Notes: generated from the letters alone by a model not told the origin. A stretch of DNA of 15,770 nucleotides from Moduliflexus sp964602655 (GCA_964602655.1 CAZRSF010000106.1:1-15770), one strand, 5' to 3'; shown: positions 8,447 to 15,647, counted from the stretch's first letter. Numbers and translations are program-made.

Positions 8447-9265
8447 TTAATCCTGATAAATCTTGATATTCGAGTAGATGGCGTTATCCGGGCTGACTCC
8501 GCCGACCGACATTCCCGTGCCGCCGAACATGAAGCGGACCGGATCGCCAGGCCAGAAGCCTTCGCCATAGAAGTACATGGCGCCGTCTCGAAAGCCTTCG
8601 GTATGTCCATCTTTCACAGTGACAACCCAGTGATATGTNNNNNNNNNNGCTGCTCCAACAAGGTTTCGCATTGTTGAACCAGGGAAGGCGGGGCCGACAA
8701 ATAAGCCATTCGGACCTGGCGTCCAACTCCAAAGCTCGAAACCGGAGGCGCCGGCTTCACAGCCGCCCTTGATTTTCATGCCGTCCGTCGAATCGCTGCC
8801 AGGATACCAGGCCAGCTTAATCATCTGGAACAGGCAATGTGGAATCGTCTGCCACTGATTCCAGTCCGTACCTAACGGCGCATCTTGCATGAACAGCAGC
8901 GTCGCCTGATCATCGGGGTCATGATACATTTCGCCAGCAGTCAGCCCTTTCGTATCGAATTCGACCCGAAAATTCCCTTGAATTACGGTGTCATATACGA
9001 TATATCCATTATCTGATGTAATGTGATAGCCTTCTGGCGTGAATTCGCCGCCGCCGATCAAGGTTGCGGCAGACGTTCCATTCTTCAAAGAATCGGAAAT
9101 CAGCAGATTTTTCCCGACATTCCTCCCTCCTGAATTTATTGGCGTTGTCGCCGTGTCGTCATTATCATCGCCGCGATGGCAACTGACGAGCCCCGCAATC
9201 ATTCCAAGACATACGACCGCTTTTGCAAATAACGTTCCCCATTGATGTTTCGTCATCATTTTCAT
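8447..9265 (-). CDS. Predicted lipoprotein with lectin-like beta domain (contains sequence gap)
   Basis: The protein is about 272 residues as drawn. The N-terminus is a lipoprotein signal peptide: basic start, hydrophobic stretch 'AVVCLGMIAGL', lipobox L26-V-S-C29. It is therefore exported and lipidated, probably at the outer membrane. A short Asp/Thr/Gly-rich linker follows. The remaining sequence (about 50-271) is beta-rich and aromatic: 'NFRVEFDTKGL', 'TYHWVVTVKDG' and a terminal 'AIYSNIKIYQD'. This pattern resembles concanavalin A-like/LamG-type lectin or glucanase folds. No catalytic motif is clear, so carbohydrate binding is inference. AGGAG four bases before the ATG supports the start; ATGs at codons 3 and 4 are alternatives. 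Ten N at 8639-8648 interrupt the gene. Both flanks read in one frame if the gap is truly ten bases, but its size may be arbitrary. Confidence 0.72.
   Translation of the reverse strand: MKMMTKHQWGTLFAKAVVCLGMIAGLVSCHRGDDNDDTATTPINSGGRNVGKNLLISDSLKNGTSAATLIGGGEFTPEGYHITSDNGYIVYDTVIQGNFRVEFDTKGLTAGEMYHDPDDQATLLFMQDAPLGTDWNQWQTIPHCLFQMIKLAWYPGSDSTDGMKIKGGCEAGASGFELWSWTPGPNGLFVGPAFPGSTMRNLVGAXXXXTYHWVVTVKDGHTEGFRDGAMYFYGEGFWPGDPVRFMFGGTGMSVGGVSPDNAIYSNIKIYQD
8639..8648. other. Assembly gap of ten N
   Basis: Ten undetermined bases lie within the lipoprotein gene. Reading frame and composition continue on both sides, which fits one interrupted gene. The true gap length is unknown. Confidence 0.98.
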
Positions 9266-9646
9266 CTTACTCCTCTTGCATGACTGATATTACGAGCGCT
9301 GTGACCACCACGCAACACCAGTTTGTTGTAAATTCAACCACGCCGACTCATCGAAAATACAGCGATCAGTTTCTTCATCTCCCCTGTTATCAATGAAGAA
9401 ACACGAGGTACTGCCGCTGATACATCAGCATGATCTCCCCTGATATGTTGCACTTGCGTGAAGAATACACGCAAGCGACATGCCTGTCGTACCCACCGTT
9501 ATTTTGTCAATCAAAAAGCATATTGCCTGTCAAAAACAGCGACAGCGTTACGGGTTGCTGTACCGCGAACATCCTCGTTCGCTCATCATGGAACATGTTT
9601 TGTAATGATATTAGAATTTTGGAAGTGATGAGAAGAGTGGAACTTT
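9266..9646. other. Intergenic region between lipoprotein gene and tRNA-Glu
   Basis: I find no supportable gene in these 381 bases. It should contain the lipoprotein promoter and leader on the minus strand, but no convincing -35/-10 pair stands out. Two small perfect hairpins are present: CTTGCGTG/CACGCAAG at 9453-9475 and GCGAAC/GTTCGC at 9565-9582. Neither is followed by a T tract. The block ATCTCCCCTG occurs twice (about 9377 and 9433). Confidence 0.6.
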
Positions 9647-9722
9647 TGGTGGTCCCAACGGGACTCGAACCCGTGTTTTCGGCGTGAGAGGCCGACATCC
9701 TAGACCGCTAGATGATGGGACC
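9647..9722 (-). tRNA. tRNA-Glu (anticodon CUC)
   Basis: The minus-strand sequence folds as a complete 76-base tRNA. The acceptor stem is GGTCCCA pairing with TGGGACC, then discriminator A and an encoded CCA (9647-9649). The anticodon loop is CTCTCAC between TCGGC and GCCGA, giving anticodon CTC at 9686-9688 for GAG. The T arm is ACGGG-TTCGAGT-CCCGT. The TAGCGGTCTAGGA-type D arm is typical of bacterial tRNA-Glu. Confidence 0.97.
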
Positions 9723-9742
9723 ATGTCTTTAGGAATGTCTGA

Positions 9743-9772
9743 ACGCTATTGAGAAGGCGGATGTTCTGTCAA
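9743..9772 (-). promoter_or_regulatory. Candidate promoter for tRNA-Glu
   Basis: On the minus strand a perfect -35 TTGACA (9772-9767) is followed after 18 bases by TAGCGT (9748-9743), about 20 bases before the mature tRNA 5' end. The -10 matches only the key T, A and final T, so the assignment rests on the -35 and the position. Confidence 0.45.
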
Positions 9773-9864
9773 GATATTTTTATGAAAAACTCGCAGTTCC
9801 CTCAACAGAGGCTCAAGCGCTTCTTCACTCATCATGTTGATCATGACGCGTGTCATGCGCATCC

Positions 9865-10206
9865 CTATTTGGGCAACTGACAGGGGAGTTTCTCGTTCGA
9901 CCGCATCGGAAAGGTCAGGCTGGCGACCGTTTCTCCCGACAGCATGATCGTGACCGACATTTCATAATCGTGATCCGGCCAACTCAAGATGCGAGAGAGC
10001 CAGTTGCCGCCTGGTTTCAAATGGAGGATCGTTTTGGCGTTGCCGTTCGTAATCCAGAATTGATTGTCATGGGTATGGATTTCGCCCTGAATATCCAATT
10101 TCATCCCTTTTTTATGAATTGCCACGCTGACAGGCTTATTCGTATGTTTTTCCAGAAATGCGGTCAGCTTCGACGCCTTGACGGTGGTCTGTTGATGTTT
10201 GCTCAC
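9865..10206 (-). CDS. Hypothetical 113-residue protein, GTG start
   Basis: I do not recognise this protein. The open frame reaches back to 10425, but the start is best placed at GTG 10206, eight bases after a strong GGGGG-type Shine-Dalgarno sequence (GAGGGGGA). A good promoter also lies just upstream at 10259-10287. Extending further would overlap the kinase gene. The predicted protein is basic at the N-terminus (SKHQQTTVKASKLTAFLEKH), then beta-rich (VSVAIHKKGMKLDIQGEIHT, FWITNGNAKTILHLKPGG, YEMSVTIMLSGETVASLTF). It has no signal peptide or membrane helix, and one cysteine near the end. It lies 98 bases downstream of the receiver-kinase gene with its own promoter, so a functional link to signalling is only positional. 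Confidence 0.68.
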   Translation of the reverse strand: MSKHQQTTVKASKLTAFLEKHTNKPVSVAIHKKGMKLDIQGEIHTHDNQFWITNGNAKTILHLKPGGNWLSRILSWPDHDYEMSVTIMLSGETVASLTFPMRSNEKLPCQLPK

Positions 10207-10258
10207 GTTATTTTCCCCCTCGTTATGGTATTGGGTGATCATCCGAAAAATATGACAT

Positions 10259-10287
10259 ACCATAACCGTTTTTTGGAGGGAAGTCAA
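10259..10287 (-). promoter_or_regulatory. Sigma70-type promoter for the 113-residue protein
   Basis: On the minus strand TTGACT (10287-10282) and TATGGT (10264-10259) are separated by exactly 17 bases. The predicted transcript start is about 45 bases before the GTG start. It is among the best promoter matches in the window. Confidence 0.6.
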
Positions 10288-10304
10288 GCAAAAACTGCTG
10301 ACGC

Positions 10305-11528
10305 TCAATGATTCGGCTCGTTTAAAAACAGCGGCTTCAGCAGCGTAAATCGGAACGTCGTGCCTTTGCCGACCTCGCTTTCCACCCATAGCCGTCCATG
10401 ATTTTGCGCGATCAACTCTTTGCACAGCACTAATCCCAAGCCCGTCCCTTTTTCCCCGGACGTCCCGATGCGGATGAATTTGACATCGATCCGAAAGAGT
10501 TTTTCCATCTCCTCCGGTTTCATGCCGATGCCGGTATCGGTAATCGCGATCTCGACACAGTCGTCATGTTCGCGGCCTGACAGACGAATGACGCCTCCCT
10601 GCTGCGTGAATTTCAGCGCATTGGACAGCAGATTGCGAAGCACGGTATTGACCATATTCAGGTCGGCATACGCCATGATCGTTGGGGCGATGTCATTGAT
10701 AATGGTGATCTGTTTATGTTCCGTATTCGCCTGAAATAGCGAAAAAATCGTCGTAACAAGGCGAGAAAGAGCAATCTCCTGGGGGAAATAATCAATCGCC
10801 CCGCGTTGTAAGCGCGACCATGTGAGCAAATTTTCTAAAAGCTCATACACCGTTTTCGATGTTTTTTGCAGGGCATCGAATCCTTTTTTCAAATCATCGA
10901 GCGTGTAGCTTTCGATATGTTCGGAAAACAATTGCGTCATGCCAATCAGTCCGTTAAATGGCGTGCGGAGGTCATGCGCGATGATGGAAAAAAATTTATC
11001 TTTACTGGCGTTGGCAAGCGCTAACTCCTGCTTTTGCGCCTCTAATTCGGCGGTGCGCACGTTCACCTGCTCCTCTAAGACGGTATTCATATTTTGCAGC
11101 AGCCGGTTTTGCTCAGCTAATTGCCGCTCATGATCATAACGGAGAAGAGCTTCTTTCACTGTCAAAATCAGGTCGGTCGCCTCCCAGGGCTTGCCAATGT
11201 AGCGATAGAGATTGGCGTGATTGATCGCCTTCGTAATCGCCTCCAAATCCGCCTGACCGGTCAGCATGATTTTCAGCGTGTTCGGCGATAACTCATGTAC
11301 TTGCCGGAGCAACTCATCCCCTTTCATCTCCGGCATGATGTGGTCTGAAATCATTACGGGAATGTCCACCTGTTCCGCAAGCAATTCTTCGAAGAGTTCC
11401 AACGCTTCCTGGCCGCTTTCCGCTGTTTCGATCACAAAATCATCGCCGAACGCCTTTTTCAATTCGCGTTTCAGGCTTTTGAGCACAATATCTTCGTCAT
11501 CAACGCAAAAAATCACCCGTTCCCCCAT
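10305..11528 (-). CDS. Hybrid two-component protein: receiver then histidine kinase
   Basis: This 407-residue cytosolic protein has a receiver domain first. The acidic pocket is at D10/D11 ('VDDEDI'), the phospho-acceptor is D62 ('MISDHIMPEM'), T90 lies in 'IMLTGQAD', and the switch lysine is K113 ('YIGKPWEA'). A coiled-coil linker spans about 135-175. A histidine kinase core follows, with H185 in 'FFSIIAHDLRTPFNGLIG', the N box 'LRNLLSNALKFT' (about 297-308), the G1 box 'DTGIGM' and the G2 box 'GTGLGL' (about 361-366). All catalytic residues are present. No sensor or transmembrane region exists, so it is probably controlled by phosphotransfer from another kinase. The start at 11528 is fixed by AAGGAGGA just upstream; the frame is open ten codons further back. 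No DNA-binding partner regulator is adjacent. Confidence 0.93.
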   Translation of the reverse strand: MGERVIFCVDDEDIVLKSLKRELKKAFGDDFVIETAESGQEALELFEELLAEQVDIPVMISDHIMPEMKGDELLRQVHELSPNTLKIMLTGQADLEAITKAINHANLYRYIGKPWEATDLILTVKEALLRYDHERQLAEQNRLLQNMNTVLEEQVNVRTAELEAQKQELALANASKDKFFSIIAHDLRTPFNGLIGMTQLFSEHIESYTLDDLKKGFDALQKTSKTVYELLENLLTWSRLQRGAIDYFPQEIALSRLVTTIFSLFQANTEHKQITIINDIAPTIMAYADLNMVNTVLRNLLSNALKFTQQGGVIRLSGREHDDCVEIAITDTGIGMKPEEMEKLFRIDVKFIRIGTSGEKGTGLGLVLCKELIAQNHGRLWVESEVGKGTTFRFTLLKPLFLNEPNH

Positions 11529-11710
11529 GAAATTCCTCCTTATTGTGCATAATGACAAGCCGAAATGACATGTTGTCTGTCATGGCGAGGATTGCTGTAT
11601 CTCATAGAATCTGTAGCTTCTGTTTCTTAAAAAGTCAAATGGCATGGCAAGTTTTTTCAAGAATCATCGTTGATGATGGCGATATGCTGTTGTCACAAGG
11701 CGCTGGCATC

Positions 11711-11776
11711 CAGCATTATTCAAGGGAATTGACGCCGAGCGAGGAGTGCGAGCGCGCGTGTTTGCACTCCTCGGCG
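11711..11776. repeat. Palindromic intergenic repeat between GH130 and kinase genes
   Basis: It starts with CAGCATTATTCA, five variable bases, then ATTGAC (11711-11733). This arrangement also occurs on the minus strand at 15176-15198. It then forms a hairpin with a perfect 9-bp stem (GAGGAGTGC at 11741-11749, GCACTCCTC at 11764-11772), whose interior can pair further through G-T pairs. The AGGAGTGC core also occurs in the element at 5954-6099. The hairpin is about 40 bases after the GH130 stop and could end transcription, although no T tract follows. Nothing else is seen in 11529-11813 apart from the kinase ribosome binding site. Confidence 0.55.
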
Positions 11777-11813
11777 CAAACGCGATTCATATCAGGCTCT
11801 TTCGCGGTGGCGT

Positions 11814-12803
11814 TCATGCCTCTTCGGTAGGGCGTATGCGCTCTCTTCTTTCGTTGTGTTGCTCAAGCCACGCTAACATCGCGCGAATGCTGCCGGTGGC
11901 AAGTCCGATGCTCATATCCGCCGCGCCGTAATACAGGTGAATCGTGTCGCCGTCAGGCGCAATGGTATAGCCGCACGGAAACACGGCATATCCGACATCC
12001 CCGACGCGTTCGTAGGGTTCTTCCGGTCCGAAAATCCACTCATCGCCGCGTTGCAGGCAATGTTCCGGCGTATGCAGATCGAACAGCGCTAATCCGACGC
12101 GATACAGGCAGCCAGCAGCGTTCTGCCGCACGCCATGATAGAGCATCAGCCAGCCCTGCGGCGTTTCGATGGGCGGAGGCGAGAGGCCGATTTTATTCGC
12201 GTCCCACCAGCCGCCGCGCCGGGCTTTCAAAATTTGCTTTTGGCTGCCCCAATGCCGCAGATCGGCGGAGTAGGAAATCCAGATATGCGCGCCGGTATGC
12301 GCGCTGGGATCACTGATCGGGCGATGGATCAACGCCCAATGGTCGCCAATGCGGTGTGGCAACAGGACAGCGTCTTTATCGTCCGGCGGCATGATCAATC
12401 CATAGCGTTCGAACTGCCGGAAGTCGTCCGTCAGCGCTAACGCCACGCCCGGCCCGTCGCGGGTGTAGGCCGTATAGACGACGGCATAGCGTTCCAATTC
12501 CGGGACGTAAGTAATGCGCGGGTCTTCGATGCCCCACGCTTCTTCCGGGAAATGTTCGGGATCGGGCATGAATGTCGGCTGGGCGTCAATCTGCCAATCA
12601 TCCACGCCATTGGCGGAACGCGCCGCGCAGAGGTGCGAATGCCCGCGCCGATCCTCCACGCGGCATAAGAGCAGCGTCGTGCCATCGGCCAACAGCGTCG
12701 CGCCAGGATTAAAGACGCTATGCACCGGATACGGCCAATCGGCGGCGGTCAGGATCGGATTCAGCCTATGGCGGCGCAAGAGTTCGGGATAGTGTGTGTT
12801 CAT
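11814..12803 (-). CDS. GH130 family mannoside phosphorylase/hydrolase
   Basis: This 329-residue cytosolic enzyme is from glycoside hydrolase family 130, five-bladed beta-propeller enzymes acting on beta-linked mannosides, mostly by phosphorolysis that releases mannose 1-phosphate. Characteristic blocks are 'VFNPGA' (30-35), 'CRVEDRRGHSHL' (47-58), 'GIEDPRITYV' with the catalytic-type Asp D94, 'DKDAVLLPHR' (142-151), 'HRPISD' (160-165), 'WWDANKIGLSPPPIETPQGW' (199-218), 'LYHGV' (221-225), 'AVFPCG' and 'YYGAAD'. K204 and H223 are retained where phosphorylases bind phosphate, so a phosphorylase is favoured over a hydrolase. This is inference. The ATG shares one base with the stop of the GT4 gene (TGATG), and GGAGGA lies about ten bases upstream. 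The two genes are translationally coupled, which suggests linked synthesis and turnover of a mannose glycan. Confidence 0.88.
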   Translation of the reverse strand: MNTHYPELLRRHRLNPILTAADWPYPVHSVFNPGATLLADGTTLLLCRVEDRRGHSHLCAARSANGVDDWQIDAQPTFMPDPEHFPEEAWGIEDPRITYVPELERYAVVYTAYTRDGPGVALALTDDFRQFERYGLIMPPDDKDAVLLPHRIGDHWALIHRPISDPSAHTGAHIWISYSADLRHWGSQKQILKARRGGWWDANKIGLSPPPIETPQGWLMLYHGVRQNAAGCLYRVGLALFDLHTPEHCLQRGDEWIFGPEEPYERVGDVGYAVFPCGYTIAPDGDTIHLYYGAADMSIGLATGSIRAMLAWLEQHNERRERIRPTEEA

Positions 12804-15091
12804 CAGGATTGTTCCTCCTTTGCTAACAGGGTATTTTCAGACAGGCGCAATTCTAACAACGCCTGCAAAAACGCGAGCGTGGACTCCGCGCCCTGGTTTT
12901 CGTTCGGGCGGTCGGGATGCAGACCGTCGCGGCAACCGCCGGTGCTTGGATCGTACAGCGGCAAGTTCAGGTCATTGCGCCCCAAAAACCACTCGAAGGC
13001 GCGGCGGGCTTCCCGACGCCAGCGCGTGTCGCCGGTAATCCGGTACGCTTCGAGGCAGGCGGAGACCATCGCTTGCGCTTCGACCGGTTGTTGATCGAAT
13101 TGCGCCCGCTCGCCGTCCTGCGGATAAAAACCATTGGAACCGATGGGGACGAAATGCCCCTCATCCGAGTCCGTGTGCTGCAAATCGGTCAACCAGGAGA
13201 GCGACTCCAGACCGACCTCGGCCATCGCGCTGTCCGGCATCCATTGACCGCACACGAGCATCGCCTGCGGCAGAGCGGCATTGCAGTAGGTCAGCCCGAT
13301 TTCATACCAGCGCCAGGTATCGGTATGGTGACGTTGATACAACGCCAACAGCCGCCCGGCCAATTCCTCCCGCACCTGACCGGCGCGACGGTCGCCTTCG
13401 AAGCGCCAGAGATACTCCTGAATGCCGAGAAGCGCGAACGACCAGGCGCGCGGGCTGGTCGTATCGAGAATGGCGGGCAGCGCCTGCTCGAACATGCGTC
13501 CGGCCATACTTTGGATGTTCGGCGCATTCGAGCGGCCTAATACCGTGCCTAACGCCCATAAGGCGCGGCCATGGCTGTCGTCCGAACCGGCCGCTTCGAG
13601 CCATTGACGCTGGTAATCCATAAAATTGCGAAAGCGTCCGGTTTCAGGATTGAAGGCATACCAGAGAAAGGCGAGATAGCGGGACTCCAGTTCGACCGCT
13701 TCGCTGTGTCCTAAGGCTTCCAGCAGAGCGCCTACCATCAGCGCGCGGGCGTTGTCGTCAGTGGCGTATCCTTCGGCATAGTTGGGGATCGTGAAAAACG
13801 CGTGTTGCAACATGCCGGTCTCGTCGGTCATGTGATATAAATGATTGAGTTTGAGCGGCGGCAGGTCGCCCGGATGTTTGTCCAGCGATTTGGCGGTGAA
13901 GCCGGGCGAGGTGACATGGCGGCGTTCGACGCGCGCGCGTTCGAAACTCTCCATATAGCGTTGCGCGACCTGCGGCCAGATCATCGCGCGCCCGAACAGA
14001 TAGGCGCGTTTGCGCATAGCATGGCGTTGGGCTTCATTTTCCAACAGACTGATCATTTGCGTGGATAAGGCCGCCGGATCGCTGAACGGCACTAACACGC
14101 CGCGCCCGTCGGCCAGCATCTCTTCGGCGTACCAATACGGCGTCGAAATGACCGCCTTCCCCGCGCCTAACGTATAGGCCAATGTGCCGGAGGTAATCTG
14201 CGCCTGATTGAGATACGGCGTAATGTAAATATCCGCCGCGCTGATAAACTGCACGAGTTCCTCCAAACTGACAAAGCGGTTGTAGAAAACCACGTGCTCT
14301 TCCACGCTTTGCTCCTGCGCTAACCATTGCAAGGATAAGCGATAGGTTTCGCCGTCGTGCAGCAGCACCTGCGGATGCGTCGCGCCGAGGATGATATAGA
14401 CGACATCCGGATAACGCGCGACAATCTCGGGCAGGGCGGAAATCACGGTTTCGATGCCTTTGTTCGCCGAGAGCAAGCCAAAGCTGAGTAACACGGTTTT
14501 GCCCTCGACGCCGAACAGGTCTTTATGGAAACTCGGATCGACAAACGGCACATCGGGGATGCCGTGCGGAATGAAATCTATTTTTTCCGGCGGCACACCA
14601 TAAATGTCTTTCAAGAAGTCCACGCCGCGCGCGCTCATCACGACCAACCGATCCGACAGGGCGGCGACAGCCTTTAACACGCGCCGCTGATCGCGGTCTG
14701 GCTCGCGCAGAATCGTATGCAGCGTAGTGACGATAGGCATGCGCAATTCACGCAAAAGCGCCAGGATGTGACTGCCAGCCGACCCGCCGAAGATGCCGTA
14801 TTCGAATTGCAGGCAGGCGAGGTCCACGTTGTTGATATTCAAAAAGTCGGCGGCGCGACGATACGAGTCAATATCTTTCTCCTTGATTTCGAACCGGACG
14901 CGAGGCGGATACGCGTAGCCGTCCTCGATGTCGTTCACAGGCATGGCAATACACGTGGTATCGCTGTATTCCGTGGCAATCGCCTCGCACAAGTCGGTCG
15001 TGAATGTGGCGATTCCGCACTGACGCGGCAAGTAATTCCCGATAAAGGCAATTCGTTTGATCATTGAATTGATTGAGCCATTTTCCATCAT
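12803..15091 (-). CDS. GT4 glycosyltransferase fused to probable alpha/alpha-toroid domain
   Basis: This is a 762-residue two-domain protein. Residues about 10-390 are a GT-B glycosyltransferase of family 4: 'IGNYLPRQCGIATF' with the nucleotide-loop glycine, 'CLQFEYGIFGG', 'VMSARGVDFLKDIY', 'IDFIPHGIPD', 'LLSFGLLSANKGIE' and 'LGAGKAVISTPYWYAEEML'. The usual E-x7-E motif is replaced by a sequence around 'QAQITSGTLAY' (296-306). Residues about 410-755 are helical with repeated Trp/Tyr/Asp motifs ('GYATDDNARALM', 'DTWRWYEIGLTYCNAALPQA', 'HPDRPNENQGAESTLAFLQA'), typical of (alpha/alpha)6 barrel sugar-processing domains. The ATG at 15091 is chosen because AGGAG lies six bases upstream. The frame runs open to 15274, but that part is poor in motifs and overlaps a palindromic repeat. 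No signal peptide. Sugar donor and product are unknown. Coupling to GH130 points to mannose chemistry. Confidence 0.88.
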   Translation of the reverse strand: MMENGSINSMIKRIAFIGNYLPRQCGIATFTTDLCEAIATEYSDTTCIAMPVNDIEDGYAYPPRVRFEIKEKDIDSYRRAADFLNINNVDLACLQFEYGIFGGSAGSHILALLRELRMPIVTTLHTILREPDRDQRRVLKAVAALSDRLVVMSARGVDFLKDIYGVPPEKIDFIPHGIPDVPFVDPSFHKDLFGVEGKTVLLSFGLLSANKGIETVISALPEIVARYPDVVYIILGATHPQVLLHDGETYRLSLQWLAQEQSVEEHVVFYNRFVSLEELVQFISAADIYITPYLNQAQITSGTLAYTLGAGKAVISTPYWYAEEMLADGRGVLVPFSDPAALSTQMISLLENEAQRHAMRKRAYLFGRAMIWPQVAQRYMESFERARVERRHVTSPGFTAKSLDKHPGDLPPLKLNHLYHMTDETGMLQHAFFTIPNYAEGYATDDNARALMVGALLEALGHSEAVELESRYLAFLWYAFNPETGRFRNFMDYQRQWLEAAGSDDSHGRALWALGTVLGRSNAPNIQSMAGRMFEQALPAILDTTSPRAWSFALLGIQEYLWRFEGDRRAGQVREELAGRLLALYQRHHTDTWRWYEIGLTYCNAALPQAMLVCGQWMPDSAMAEVGLESLSWLTDLQHTDSDEGHFVPIGSNGFYPQDGERAQFDQQPVEAQAMVSACLEAYRITGDTRWRREARRAFEWFLGRNDLNLPLYDPSTGGCRDGLHPDRPNENQGAESTLAFLQALLELRLSENTLLAKEEQS

Positions 15092-15133
15092 AAACCTCTC
15101 CTTCTCTATAATTGAACGTCTTCGATATCTGCC

Positions 15134-15203
15134 GTGTATAGCATTATTCATTACTATTGAACCTGCATCAGGAGTGTCAATACGACTGAATAATGCTGCA
15201 CAC
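15134..15203. repeat. 70-bp palindromic element upstream of the GT4 gene
   Basis: This is an almost complete palindrome: GTGT, two unpaired bases, then AGCATTATTCA (15140-15150) pairing with TGAATAATGCT (15187-15197) and ACAC. Inside, TATTGA (15155-15160) pairs with TCAATA (15177-15182) and CCTG with CAGG (15062+100 region, 15162-15172). One arm (15176-15198) matches 11711-11733. It starts 43 bases upstream of the GT4 start and holds a TTGACA (15180-15175) on the minus strand that could act as a -35. The remaining 15204-15317 shows no gene. Confidence 0.65.
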
Positions 15204-15317
15204 GTTATCGCTGCTGCCGCGTTCGAAATACAAGGAACGGCATCTTTGTCGCCCGCTGACGCCCGAAGCGACATACATCCTGCTCCGTTAGGACTAAAGG
15301 CGTATCCCAGACTCTCG

Positions 15318-15542
15318 TTATTCTACGTAACGAGTCGAAAGCCCTTGTTTCTGCATCATTTCTACCAGCATGTCTTTCATGAAATGCAGCAGCGCGGGGA
15401 TATTTTCATTGGACTGCACCCCGATCACTGTCCCGCATTGCACACACTGGATAAACGTGAGTTGAAATTTCGATCCTTCCGGTGTATTTTCTATCATTTC
15501 GAATGTAGTGTTATCACATCTTGCACATTTTGATTGACTCAT
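15318..15542 (-). CDS. Small zinc-ribbon protein
   Basis: This 74-residue protein has two zinc-knuckle pairs, C6-A-R-C9 and C33-V-Q-C36. They are separated by a short beta-rich segment ('FEMIENTPEGSKFQLTFIQ'), which is the layout of a zinc ribbon that binds one Zn2+. The C-terminal half (about 44-74) is a helix rich in Met and Leu ('IPALLHFMKDMLVEMMQKQG') that could mediate dimer or partner contact. It has no signal peptide. GGAGG eight bases before the ATG fixes the start. I do not recognise a specific family. Small proteins like this are often annotated as hypothetical or zinc-ribbon regulators. The gene stands alone, flanked by a dispersed repeat upstream and by non-coding sequence and the palindrome downstream. 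Confidence 0.78.
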   Translation of the reverse strand: MSQSKCARCDNTTFEMIENTPEGSKFQLTFIQCVQCGTVIGVQSNENIPALLHFMKDMLVEMMQKQGLSTRYVE

Positions 15543-15580
15543 AATCCTGACCTCCTTGTTTTACGCTTTGTTCAAGCGGT

Positions 15581-15620
15581 TAACTGATGTTACGCAGGGT
15601 CTCCGCAATTCCCCTCCTGG
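15581..15620. repeat. Dispersed intergenic repeat, right copy (inverted)
   Basis: Read on the minus strand this gives CCAGGAGGGGAATTG, then CTGCGTAAC and a TCAGTTAA tail. It matches positions 23-63 in opposite orientation, with short differences between the two blocks. It is non-coding and lies about 40 bases upstream of the zinc-ribbon gene. Confidence 0.6.
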
Positions 15621-15647
15621 CAGCAGGGCTGTTAAGTTCTATTTTTT

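Noticed and set aside
9453..9475. Hairpin CTTGCGTG/CACGCAAG as terminator or operator
   Set aside because: A perfect 8-bp stem, but no T tract on either strand and no gene end or promoter nearby to assign it to.
9430..9687. Plus-strand open frame ending across the tRNA gene
   Set aside because: Its C-terminal part is a translation of the tRNA-Glu antisense strand, a classic false ORF.
10207..10425. Upstream extension of the 113-residue protein
   Set aside because: It overlaps the kinase coding end and passes through the promoter; the GTG with a strong Shine-Dalgarno sequence is the better start.
11543..11830. Plus-strand open frames in the GH130-kinase gap
   Set aside because: They translate the palindromic repeat and have no convincing start signals or domain features.
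15092..15274. Upstream extension of the GT4 fusion protein
   Set aside because: No ribosome binding site, low-complexity sequence, and overlap with a palindromic repeat; the family N-terminus begins after 15091.
15314..15334. Hairpin CTCGTTA/TAACGAG at the zinc-ribbon stop as an intrinsic terminator
   Set aside because: The stem overlaps the stop codon, but no T-rich tract follows on the minus strand.
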